DNA of 64,000 bases, from assembly GCA_002989075.1 (NCBI GenBank), contig PSQN01000017.1, forward strand, positions 310,001 to 374,000, given 5' to 3'. A program made the position numbers and the translations under genes. Of this stretch, positions 24,175-35,101 are shown piece after piece; within the stretch, counting starts at the first letter, position 1; every line of letters begins with the position of its first letter. The DNA is from Arthonia radiata (lineage: Eukaryota; Ascomycota; Arthoniomycetes; Arthoniales; Arthoniaceae). A model generated the notes under the pieces. It ran no database searches and was not told the DNA's origin. It worked only from the letters and a program-made list of their open reading frames with translations.

Positions 24175-24906
24175 TCAGGCTAAGTCCTTAGCCAGGATCA
24201 TGAAAGTAGGCTTCGGCTCTTTTGTGGTCCGCGTGCGCAGTCGCTTCTTAGGTGGCGGGACCTCCTCGTCATACAAGGTGTAGCCCAGTCGCTCGTAGAA
24301 CGCACGTGCCCCCACGTTGGAAGTGAACACTGTCAGCATGGATTTCGACATACCAGCTGCTGTTCCAACGGCCTCCATGATATTCATGAGAGCCGCACCA
24401 ATCTTTTGGCCACGCGATTGGGGCAGTAAATGCACCTCATAGCAGTAGACAACCTCAATATCGTCCTCAACAGTCAGCATGAATGACAAAAAGCCGAGGA
24501 CCTTGAGAGTGCGCTTATCAGTGCCAATGTCCCCCGAAGCTCTGGGAGCAGCTCTGATGATCAAGAACCGCATACAATCTTCCCTCATCTCCTCGAGCTT
24601 TTTCTTGCTGGACCAGCCCCAACTGGATCCCTTGTAGCCGTCAAGGCTTGTGGATCGGACGAGATCAAAGCACGCGGCGACATCAGCTTCGGAGATGTTT
24701 GCTGATGAATGAAGAGAGAGCAGATGATCGTATGGCCATAGGTCATTACATATGACGTGATTGTAGAACTGCTTGTGAAACTCGTCATCAGGCAACCAGT
24801 TGGCGACCGCGGAAGGACTTGCAAGCGCCGGTTCGACTTCAGCGCTGGCTTTGCCAGAGTGATCGAGTGCCATATTGTTCAGGACTTGATTGATAGCGCA
24901 GCGCAA
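24175..24906 (-). CDS. NAT4: Histone N-alpha-acetyltransferase Nat4/NatD
   Basis: GNAT-fold enzyme that acetylates the N-terminal serine of histones H4 and H2A. The single exon encodes 243 residues, close to human NAA40 (237). Family marks are the SSWGWSSKKKLEEM segment (residues 94-107, matching the WGW region of NAA40), CYEVHLLPQSRGQKIG (155-170) with the acetyl-CoA loop R-G-Q-K-I-G, and SMLTVFTSNVGARAFY (189-204). A later in-frame ATG (residue 12, MALDHS) could be the real start. The C-terminus carries a basic patch (KKRLRTRTTKE), possibly for nuclear targeting. It is divergent from the nucleoporin gene and convergent with GAB1. Confidence 0.88.
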   Translation of the reverse strand: MRCAINQVLNNMALDHSGKASAEVEPALASPSAVANWLPDDEFHKQFYNHVICNDLWPYDHLLSLHSSANISEADVAACFDLVRSTSLDGYKGSSWGWSSKKKLEEMREDCMRFLIIRAAPRASGDIGTDKRTLKVLGFLSFMLTVEDDIEVVYCYEVHLLPQSRGQKIGAALMNIMEAVGTAAGMSKSMLTVFTSNVGARAFYERLGYTLYDEEVPPPKKRLRTRTTKEPKPTFMILAKDLA

Positions 24907-25501
24907 TAAGCAGACCGTTCACCTCCACGTTGGATTGAACAATTAGCCTGAAATGATTGGAAGCTTGTATTCATAGAGTACAGTCTGCTCAAGCGCTCTG
25001 GCACTGATGGAGTCAAGTCAGATTTTGAGCAATAATTCAGGCGCTGAGATATCCATCTGCGATTCGCTGTCACTACTCCTGCGTATCGCATTGCTTAACA
25101 CCTTTCGGCCGAGATTAGTCAGCAAGGCCGTGAGAGATCAGCAGGCGACAACATGACAGTCTAGGCACTGTAGCCTGGGAGCTCAGATGTGCCTCGGAGT
25201 TTTGACTGGTCGGAAGTTGACGCGCCAAGTCTTTCGCTCTGAACTGCAACGGCGCGACCTCATTGCTCCCATCGACTGATTCCATACTTCTTGCTACTCC
25301 ATTTAATCGCTTCTCCTTTCTTCTACTTTGACCCATTTTGTCTTGAAGCGCGTCGAGAAAGTAATCTACGCGCCGACGTTCCGCATGAGCTGCTCACTCT
25401 GAGCTCTGCTTTCGACGCAGTTCCTCATCATCCTGGTCCCATTGCGACGCGCATTTCATTGATCACCCACCGAACTCTCAGGCCTCACGAGAGCCCTCAA
25501 A
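24907..25501. promoter_or_regulatory. Divergent promoter region, NAT4 / NUP145
   Basis: These 595 bp separate the two divergent start codons. A pyrimidine-rich tract (about 25,305-25,330) precedes the nucleoporin start. No TATA motif was recognised. No gene is seen. Confidence 0.5.
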
Positions 25502-28500
25502 ATGTCTTTCGGCAGCTCAGGGTTCGGAAGCTCGGGCTTCGGCGCGAACAACAATACCAATAACCAACAGCCAGGAGGGCTGTTCGGCGGAGGGGGATTC
25601 GGTACCAATACCAGCAACACAGGTAAGCATCACTTCTCACCTCTGCATACCACCTCGTGCATATTTAGCCGTGCAACGCGAATTCTGCTCTGCCGCTCCC
25701 GACCAAACGTTGTTGATCAAAACAATGACTGACGACATGTTTCCAGCACCAGGATTTGGCGCCTCTCCAAACAATGCCTTTGGGGGCAACAATACGACAG
25801 GCAACAGTCTTTTCGGCGGCAACAACAACAACAACAACAACACCACCCCCAATAGCGGCTTTGGCGGCAACACCAGTGGTACGTGAGGACTCGTGAATAT
25901 GTTGATTTACTGGCACTTCGTGTTCTGGAAATCGCCTTTCCTGCATCTCTCAGCATCGTATTTTGGGGTTTGCGCGTTATTGTTGTTCGTATTGCTAACA
26001 ATATGCTAGGGTTCGGGACCAATACAAATAATACCACGTCAACCAGTCTATTCGGTGGAGGAGGCACAAACAGCAGCCGGCCCGCATTTGGAGCTGGCGG
26101 CAACAGTTCTGGTGGTGGTCTCTTCGGAAACGCTGGGTCTACGGGTGGCGGCTTCGGTGGCGGCGGTGGATTCGGTCCCAGCACCACGAATACCGGAGGC
26201 TTTGGTGGAAACACTGGAGGCGGTCTCTTCGGGAACGCGAACAACGCCACCAATAACAACACAACCTCCGGATTTGGTGCTCCCACCAATACTGGAGGCG
26301 GAGGTCTGTTTGGAGGAGGCGGCGGCGGCGGTGGCTCGACGTCGACTGGCTTCGGAGCGAACAACAGCAGTTTCGGAGCTGGCGGCTTTGGCGCCAACCA
26401 GGCCACTGGCCAAAACCCCGGGACTGGCCAAGTCACATCGTTCAACCCTTTCACGGAAAAGGAGGGAACCACTACGGCCACTTTCCAGAGTGTTGGCTTC
26501 CAGCCACCGTACGTCAACTGGTCTTTTGAAGAGCTGAGGACACAAGACTACGACCAAGGTCGCAAGCACGGCAATCAGAATGGCCAAGGCGGTGCTTTTG
26601 GCACGTCTTCTGGATTCGGGGGCGCATCCACGGCCAACAACACATTGGGTGGCTCTGGCGGCTTCGGTTCTGGTGGAGGATTCGGTACAAATCAGAATAC
26701 TACTTCAGGGTTCGGAGCGCAGCAGAACACAGGCTTCGGTACTAACCAATCAGGGGGCGGACTATTCGGTCAGCAGAACAACAAACCCTCACTCTTTGGC
26801 AATGCGACAACGACTTCCAGTCAAACAGGTGGCGGCCTTTTCGGTACCGCTAACAACAACACCTCGTCGACTGGCACTACCGGAGGATCACTCTTCGGAG
26901 GCACCAATACCGGAACCTTTGGCACCCAGAACAAGACGGGATTTGGAGGTACTTCGGCTTTCGGAAACGCCTCGTCTAGCAGCAATCCCTTCGGTAGTGG
27001 TGGGGGCGGCGGCGGCGGCGGCGGCTTTGGCACTCAACCCCAGCAGAATAATACTCAGAATCAGAGCACGGGATTTGGGGGCTTTGGTACCAATCCAAAC
27101 TCTAACACTAACAGCAACACTGGCAAGTCGCTCTTCGGCAACACTGGAACCACCGGCGGCTCTTCGCTTTTTGGAAATGCCAGCCAAAACCAACAGCAAA
27201 ACACCAACCCCTTCGGCCAAGCTTCTACGCAAAACAACACGAGTAGCAGCCTCTTTGGAGCCAAGCCAGCCGGCAATAGTCTCTTCGGCGGGCAACCGAA
27301 CACTCAACAGAACACTGGGTCGAGTTTGTTCGGCAATACGCAGAACCAAGGCCAGCAACAAAGCTCTGGAGGTCTCTTCGGGCAGCCAAAGCCAGGCGGG
27401 CTTTTTGGCAACACGAACAACAACAACAACAACAACAACAACAATACTGGGTTTGGAGGGTCCACATTTGGCTCTAGTCTCAATCAAAACAACACTACCC
27501 AGCCTGCTGCGGGTGGCGGTCTCTTTGGCAACACGCAGAATCAATCTCAGCTTGGTGGCAGCTTGTTCGGCAATTCTCAGCAGCAGCAACAGCCACAACA
27601 GCCTCAGCAGCCTCAGCAGCTTAGCGCATCGATGATGAACGCATATCCCTACGGACACGAGCAGCTCTTCGCAGACCTGGGTACACCTGAAAAGCCCGTT
27701 GGCCCTGTTGCAACCCCACTTAGCAGCAGCCAGAATGCGCGGAGACCAGCCCCTCTACCAGCATGGAAACTGAACCCCAACGCCTCGATGCGGCTCATCA
27801 CACCACAAAAGCGACCTGGCGTGGGGTACGGCTTTTCGTATTCAGCCTACGGAACACCGAGCAGTGCCTACAGTACCCCTTCTTACTCAAACAGCCTATT
27901 AGGCGGAGGAACTCAGCGGACTCTCAACAAGAGCATTTCTGTCGGAAACATGCGCAACGCCGACGACGGCCTCTTTCGACCCGACGCCTTCTCTCCCAGT
28001 CTTCGTCCCTCTACCGGCCGTGGCAGTATGAAACGCCTACATATCGACCGCAGCCTGCGGACGAGTTTCTTGGAGGACGACTTCAACAATCCAAACAGAA
28101 GTCCGCTTCGCAAGACCGTTAGCTTCAACAGTGATGCCACACCGGAAGCCAACAGACAGGCCAGCACTGCTCTTGTTCGTAGGCAGAACTCTGAGATGGA
28201 AGAGGACGAGCAAAATGGCTACCTTCGAGCAAGCACTCGTGGCGCAACGACGGACGGCGATTCTGCCACGCCGGGAACAGAACAAGTCAACGGCAACGCG
28301 CCTCAGCTGCAGCAACCATCGAGCTCAGCAGGCGCAGATCCAGCTCCTGCTAACGGCGAATTTGCTCGAGAGTTGAAAGAAGCTCGTGCCAGACAAGATG
28401 ATCAGCCCGCTGGCGATTACTGGTCTATACCCGGCATTTCTGAGCTCAAGCAGATGTCTCGGGACGAACTCAGATCAGTCAAGAATCTTACTGTCGGACG

Positions 28501-31500
28501 ACACGGCCTCGGCAAAATCATCTTCGATGATGTCAACCTTCAGCGCGTTCCTCTTGACAATATACTTGGGAAGATCGTTGATTTTAAGATGCGTCAAGCT
28601 ACGGTCTATCCCGAGACAGCAACCAAGCCACCCCCAGGAAAAGATCTCAACGTGCCAGCTACAGTTTACCTGGAGAATTCATGGCCGCGATCTCAGCGGG
28701 GCAAGAGCAAAGTCTTTGCAAAGAGCGGGCCTCAGATTGATCGTCATCTGGCCAAGTTGAAGAGTGTTGCCGCAACGGAATTCCAGAACTATAACACGGA
28801 CACTGGTACATGGCAGTTTCGAGTCTCGCATTTCTCCTCATACCAGCTCGACTACGACGACACAAATGAACTGTCATCTAGCATGCTCAGCGCCCCGCCA
28901 GAGTCCCTCGGCTCTCTTCGCCACTCCACATTAAACCAAGACCAGACGCCAGCCGACTTCAACGCAGACGTCTCGATATTCACCAACGGTGATGTCTCTC
29001 GCAACTCCGATATGGACGACACCTTTGCGTTTCGCAAGAGCCGTAAGTCTATGCCTGGTGGCTTTGATGGCTTTGACGCTCAGTTCGCGTCCGGCCTTGA
29101 AGACGCAGAAACAATGAACAGTGTTGATGAATCTCTTACGCAGACTCCTGAGCCACGCCGAGCGAGCTCGTCGGCGTTCGAAATGCAGGTTGACCAGCCT
29201 GACGAAGTGCCTATGGCGGGCGATTTTCCACCAAACGTTGATGGGCCTTCTGACGATCGTCCTTTCCCACGGTCGCCGACTCGGCAGGCCTCTATTCTTC
29301 CGCGCTCCATCACGAAGACTACCCGTCAGGCGCGCCAGCTGAACATGAGTCACCACCGAAACCTGATCGATGTGGATGAAGACAGTTGGGCAGGTCAGCT
29401 CCAGCGTACTTTGAGTCCCAAAAAACAAGACCGTCAGCTCCTCCGCGAGACCCAAAAAGTTGTCCTCCAAGCTAGACAGCCTGGCTTGGCGTCACCAGCG
29501 AAAGTCCCCAGCAAGGACGCGCCGTTCAAGACTCATTTCGAGCTTATGAACTCACTCTTTGGGAAGGGTCCTGCGGAAGAGACTCAGCGAGGCACAAAGC
29601 AGGCAGCTGGTGGAAAGGGTTTCAAGGTTTGACTTCCCCTTTTCACCCACCTACCGTACCCCAATTGCACCTCAAACCAGCGATCAGGCGTTTGTACCCG
29701 CTTTGGAACGAGATTGAAACAGAACCAAACACTGAGGGTATCAATTTAAAACTTCTGCGAACCCGTGTTGTCTTCAGCGCGTTCTACATCACCTCCGCTT
29801 ACATCGCCACCTTCCACACAACCACTTAGATAGCCTTGAATACATTGAATACTTGCTAAACTTCTATCTCTGCAGTTGCCTTATCCCAAACGCCCTCGCA
29901 CATCTCAACAAGTCCAAAACATGGAAGCACGCCACAACTCTCCCGCAATCTACAACACCTCCTGGACTCAAGACGGCTCGCTGCTCGTTTCTGTCACTTT
30001 ACGCAGGGCACGCTCTGTCAAAAGCAGCCATGCTGAGCTCGAACCGCTCCAAATCTTTCCTACGCCCCAACAATCCTCCACGTTCGATTACTATCTATCA
30101 TTGGCCCAGTCATCGATCGATAACTCCGGCGTCCCTACGACGGCCGTGCCCTCCACATTCTCATTCGCGGAATTTGCCAGCACGTTGTCTACGGACGCCA
30201 ATACATCGACCAACGCAGAGAAGGAGGTTTGGGACTTGCTACAAATCCTGTTCGATTCTCAAGATCCTGATCAGGACGCAGACGTCGCATCGGCACACCG
30301 AAAGACTCTGTTCAGTCAATTCTGGAAGTCCATCGTCACACCAGACGCACTTGTCCATGTGCAACATGCTCAAGACGCAGAGGAGAAAGCGCTGGCTCAT
30401 CTAAGCGCCAATGACATTTGGAGCGCCACGGAGACCTTGCTGGCCGGCGGCAACCCCAAACTAGCAGCCATGATATCTCAGATAGACGCCGCGGACCAAG
30501 ACTTCAAAGCCGCCGTGAGGGAGCAGATTGATCACTGGCAAGACGCAAACATCATTAGCGAGATTCCACAGCGCATTCGTGCCCTATACGAACTCCTCGC
30601 GGGCAACGCTTGCACGGCTGAGGGCAAACTAGGCGCTGGACCTGAGAACAAAGCCGAGAACTTCAACATCTCATCGCGCTTCAGGCTTAATTGGCGTCGA
30701 AGTTTCGGCTTGCGGCTGTGGTATGCTACAATTCGTGAGGACACTGTTGAATACGCCATCGATCTCTACAGAGCAGAACTGGGCCGCTACGAGGAGCAGG
30801 TACGTCCGCTCCCGAAATTCATCGAAGACAAGACAGACACAGGTTGGAGCGACCCTCAGCCTGACTCCCGCACCGACGTCCTCTGGTCGCTCCTCAAGCT
30901 GTACGCTGCTGGAAAATCTGTCAGCGGCATGCTGGATCTGAAGGAGACTGCGGATCTCTTTGCGCTCGAGAACGTTGTTGGTAACCCACTCGATGCACGC
31001 ATGTCCTTCATGTTGCATCAAACGCTTCAAGCACGCGGTCTGATCCTGCCTGAGATTACTGAACTGCCTGATGAAGAGGAGGACGACACCTCCGACCATC
31101 CATCCAACTTGAGTGACACCATCACATCTACATTCCTTGCTCAACTTTCACAGAAATCAGAAGACCTCGTCCGCGCAGTCTTCGTCGCGTTGCACCTTAC
31201 GCACACGGCATCTCGCCGCACTGCCGTGAACAGCCTCCTTACACGCCATGCCGCAGCTCTGGGTTCTAGCCCTGATGTCTGTGTAACTTGGCGGGCTGTG
31301 ATGGACCTCAAGATTCCCGAATCTTGGGTCTGGACTGCCAAAGCCACTTACGCACACACGGTCCTGCATGACGACAAGGCGCGGTGTCTGTTCTTACTGC
31401 GTGCGGCTGAAGTCGTAGAAGCATGCGAGGTGCTGCGTTCGACGGTCGCGCCAGGCGCTGTAGTAGCAGAGGAGTTGCTGCCTTCTATTAATCAAGTCAT

Positions 31501-31945
31501 ACACTCGGCCGTGCCTGCGGACCTCAAAACGATCCTTCAGGAATTCGAAGACAACGACGAAGCCACCGCACTAACAGAATGGAAAGACAACCTGGGCGGA
31601 TCTGTTTACGTTTCGTACACCATGCTCATTGAAAAGGTTGAGCGGCATCGTAAGAGTGGACGTATTCACTGGACGGGTGTTGAGGGCCGTGAAGTCAAAG
31701 GTCTCCTCGCAAGCTTAAAGCGGCAGTTGCCAGGCACGCAACAGATGGAGAAGCTGGGACTCAACGAGCGGGTCGCAGCTTGGGAGATGGGAAGCGTCGC
31801 GGAGATGGTGGCGGGAGGTCTGAGGGGGCAGGAGGACGGAATGGATGTGGACAATGCTAGGGATGGAGGAAATGGTAGTGGTGGTGTCGAAAACGGTGTG
31901 GAGAAAGCGAGCGAGAATTACTACTGGAAGATTGGGTATGCCTAA
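25502..31945 (+). CDS. NUP145: Nup98-Nup96 precursor (fungal Nup145)
   Basis: Nuclear-pore precursor that cuts itself into an FG nucleoporin and a Y-complex scaffold protein. Four exons (25502-25622, 25747-25878, 26010-29626, 29876-31945) total 5,940 nt, giving 1,979 residues. Residues 1-600 are FG/GLFG repeats rich in Asn, Gly and Gln. A GLEBS-like Gle2-binding segment lies at about 226-270 (VNWSFEELRTQDYDQG). The autoproteolytic domain starts near 885 (GDYWSIPGISELK) and ends at H1025-F1026-S1027, the HF/S self-cleavage site. After a linker (FKTHFELMNSLFG), exon 4 begins LPYPKRPRT, the conserved junction of fungal proteins, then the helical Nup96/Nup145C domain. The third intron (249 nt) has a strong branch and acceptor but a weak GTTTGA donor; reading through it stops at once. 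Confidence 0.93.
25820..25842 (+). repeat. (AAC)n microsatellite coding Asn
   Basis: A run of AAC triplets lies within exon 2 of the nucleoporin gene and encodes a poly-Asn stretch between GLFG-type repeats. It keeps frame, and length changes would be tolerated in the disordered region. Confidence 0.8.
27413..27446 (+). repeat. Second (AAC)n microsatellite coding Asn
   Basis: A longer AAC run in exon 3 of the nucleoporin gene, giving about nine or ten consecutive Asn codons in the FG domain. Confidence 0.8.
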
Positions 31946-32728
31946 TAGTAGGGTGGCCAAATCGGGCACGGGAACTGAGCAGGGACGAGAGCTCTGATGC
32001 TGGGTTTCAAGAGTGAAGAATCTCGCGATGCGTCGATTCACTGGTACTTGTTGTATGAGGCTCTTCAGAACATGTAGAAGCATAGCCAATTCCGGAGAAC
32101 AAAAGGACTATGAGCCAAAGATGAAGAGGTTCCTCAACGCTTGATACATCCAGGCTGATCTTCCTACGATTTCTAACCACTCTTTCGTTTAACGGTACAG
32201 TAACACTTGTCGTATCTTGCTTAGAAACCTATGACTTACCACCTTGCAATCCTGAGCAGATGCAGGCAATTCTGGCAAAAATTGGCCTCGCATCAAGGAC
32301 CCTGCCGTCGACCCACACACCAGGTCAGTATGGTGCTACGTACCTCTCTTGCATGTCCCACACGCAAACATGGCGGAACTGGCTGTTGTCCAAAGCTCAC
32401 CTTCTGTAGCAATCCTTCTCCTACGGAGTCATTAGAGGTTTCTAGGGAGGGAGAGCAGACATGACCAACACAGCGCAAGGCATTTTCGGAAAGCATCGGC
32501 CCGATGAATAAGCAGGTGACGAAGCGATGACAATGTCTCGTCGGACTCGGAGCCCACGCGAACCATGAAGGACCTCTTTACAGGCAAACACTTGCGCCCA
32601 GTTCTACTAGCAAACGAAGACAACGTTGCATCCTACTTCTGCGACAACACTTGAGGCTCTCTGACCGGCAGACCCTTTGCCCATGCGATTTGGATTGTCC
32701 ATGCCTACGGTGAAACGCGCGTATTATC
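31946..32728. other. Intergenic region (783 bp)
   Basis: It contains the nucleoporin 3' end and the promoter of the MFS transporter gene. Short frames are present but have no coding character. No repeats are seen. Confidence 0.5.
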
Positions 32729-34602
32729 ATGAGCAAGGATAATCAAACGGGAGAGACAAGTCCTCTACTTGGTAGTGGAGACGACCATGGAAAGACATAC
32801 GATACCGTGGCTGCAGCGCATGCCGGCGGCATCCCACCAGAGAGTTCGCTGCCAGGCCAGCCAGACGGCGCTCCGCTCGAACGACAGGCGACAGACGAGG
32901 ATAGAAGAAAGCAATATGAAGGCATGCCGGAGGTCAGAAAGCGGATGAACATCATCTTTCCTGCGCTGTCAGTGGGAGTCTTCCTCGCCGCGGCAGATCA
33001 GACCTTGATTGTCTCGAGCTACGGCCGGATAGGCACGGATCTCAACGCCTTGAATAAGACATCCTGGGTTGCCACTGCGTTTGTGCATTTGCTTCGTGCG
33101 AGACCAGTGGCGCAGCTAATCGGGTCCCAGCTACCTCCTCACTCTTACCGCGTTTCAGCCTCTGTATGGTAAGCTGTCGGACATCTTCGGACGCAAGCCG
33201 TGTCTGCTGTTTGCATACGTTATCTTCGGCATAGGCTGCCTCTTTTGTGGACTGGCACGCACGATCACGGAACTGGTCGGAGCAAGAGCCTTTGCAGGCA
33301 TAGGTGGGGTGAGTCCTCTGTTGTACATATATTCCTTTCCGAAAGTCATGTGTACTGATAGATACCTCGTAGGCAGGTATGACGACGGTTGTATCCATTC
33401 TGTTGTCTGATGCAATACCGCTTCAAGAGCGAGGGCAGTGGCAAGGGCAAGTGCACTTCCCCATCGATTTGCTCCACGCAATCTAACACCAGCGTAGATA
33501 TATTAATATCATCTTTGCTGCCGGCTCAGGCCTTGGAGCACCGCTCGGCGGCCTCTTCGCTGACTCCATCGGTTGGCGTTGGTCATTCATTTTCCAAACG
33601 CCAATGTGTCTCGTCGCATTTGCAGCGGTCAGTCTAGGCCTCAATCTTCCGCAGCAAGAAAAGAGCGACATCAAGCACAAGCTCCAGCGTGTGGACTTTT
33701 TAGGCGCCGCCACTCTAATATTTGCCGTGCTGTCGCTACTGGTTGGTTTGGATCGTGGAAGCAACGTAGCTTGGAAGGATTCGTTCACACTAGGCTCAGT
33801 CGCTGTAGGCCTCGTCTTCGCCGGACTTTTCCTTCTCGTTGAACTCAAAGTCGCCTACGAGCCACTGGCACCAGGTCGGATCATCTTCGAGCGTGTGGTT
33901 GCTCCTTGCTACCTTTGCAACTTTTTTAGCTTCGCCGGTTGGCTTTCTTGCTATTTCTACCTGAGCCTGTACTACCAAGGATATCACGGAATGAGCTCAA
34001 CAAAAGCGGGCATCTTCATCATACCACAGATCATTGCCGGCGTCTCTGGCAGCTTATTCAGTGGCTTCTACATTCGTCGCTACGGGAGATATTATTGGCT
34101 GACAATCATGGCGTATGCGGGGCTGCTGCTCGGGTTAATCATAATCTTTTGCTTCACTGGCGTCGTGATGCATTCGACACCACTGATCATCGTCGGATCG
34201 GTCATATCTGGGTTTGGAAACGGCATTGGCGTTACTAGCACGCTCATCGATCTCATTTCGAATGTGAAAAGGGACGACCAAGCAACCGCAACGGCCTGTT
34301 CATACCTCTTCCGATCGCTGGGTTCGACAACGGGGGTATCACTCTCTACGACGGCATTCAACCAAGCATTGCGCAATTCTTTGACAGAGACATTGGGTTC
34401 TGGCAAGGCTGCGGAACGGATTGAGCAGGCTGTGCGTCGCAGTCTGCAAAGCGTTCGGGATCTGGAGCCAAGCATCAGAGCCAAGGTGAGATCATCTTAT
34501 GCTATTGGGACGAGAGCTGCATTTGGTCTGGAACTCGGTCTGGTGCTTTGCGCTGCACTTTCAGCGTGGATGATACGTGAAAAACCGCTGAAGCAGAGCT
34601 GA
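32729..34602 (+). CDS. MFS transporter, Vba/DHA type
   Basis: Proton-coupled exporter-like permease of the multidrug/vacuolar basic amino acid (Vba) group. Four exons (32729-33078, 33131-33308, 33373-33446, 33498-34602) total 1,707 nt, giving 568 residues. Introns are 52, 64 and 51 nt; the third uses a GCAAGT (GC-AG) donor, which rebuilds the family motif WQGYINIIFAAG. The cytosolic N-terminus has a TSPLLG dileucine-type signal seen in vacuolar transporters. ADQTLIVSS begins the first membrane region, the loop motif GKLSDIFGRK lies at 130-139, and GLGAPLGGLFAD follows. Around 14 membrane segments are expected for the group. The substrate is unknown; vacuolar location is an inference from the N-terminal signal. 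Confidence 0.87.
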
Positions 34603-35072
34603 CCAGTATTTGGATTTGATATCACCATTTATGCGAATAGACTTGGCGATGGATGGGTTGAATACTGAAATACCTCACTTAAAGATTTCTCTCCTACCAA
34701 TGTGTAATGCATCGCTACTCACGGCGTCACGAGAGCCTAAGACTTTCTGTGGCTGGTATGACAAAGCGCACACGTAAGAGAATGCAGAAACACTCCCAGT
34801 CGCATCTCGATCAAGGCGTTGCTAGTATTCCACGCTAAGTCCCCAATGAGGAAAGAAGGACCTTGGTGGCCAGCCTCGGAAGAAGTCGGCGCTCTCTTAC
34901 TCCATGACCCAATCATCGATCTTTATATACTCCCCTACCATCCCTCTGCTACCTGAGAGATCGAGCTGGCTTTTCGCTAAATTACAATCACCGACTGACA
35001 CACTTGACACGCTGACCCTCCTTCACTGGACAATGGCCGGCGGTCTCACACATTCAACAGCCGCGAGAGAAG
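34603..35072. promoter_or_regulatory. Promoter region of the NRAMP gene (470 bp)
   Basis: It holds a TATATA motif at 34924-34929, about 145 bp before the NRAMP start, and a pyrimidine-rich leader. No other gene is recognised. Confidence 0.45.
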
Positions 35073-35101
35073 ATGAACTGTCCGTCGAGAGTCGACCCTG
35101 A
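35033..35101 (+). promoter_or_regulatory. Upstream ORF overlapping the NRAMP start
   Basis: An ATG at 35033 (context CAATGG) opens a 22-residue frame that ends at 35101, past the NRAMP ATG at 35073 and out of frame with it. If transcripts start upstream, it would reduce NRAMP translation. Transcription start sites are unknown, so this is tentative. Confidence 0.3.

Noticed and set aside
25717-26517. Long minus-strand Pro/Val-rich frame opposite the FG nucleoporin
   Set aside because: It mirrors Gly/Asn/Phe-rich codons of the real gene on the plus strand; FG-repeat DNA commonly leaves such open antisense frames.
25820-27446. Possible CRISPR-like or tandem array in the nucleoporin gene
   Set aside because: The repeats are protein-coding GLFG units and AAC triplets in a eukaryotic gene, without uniform spacers.
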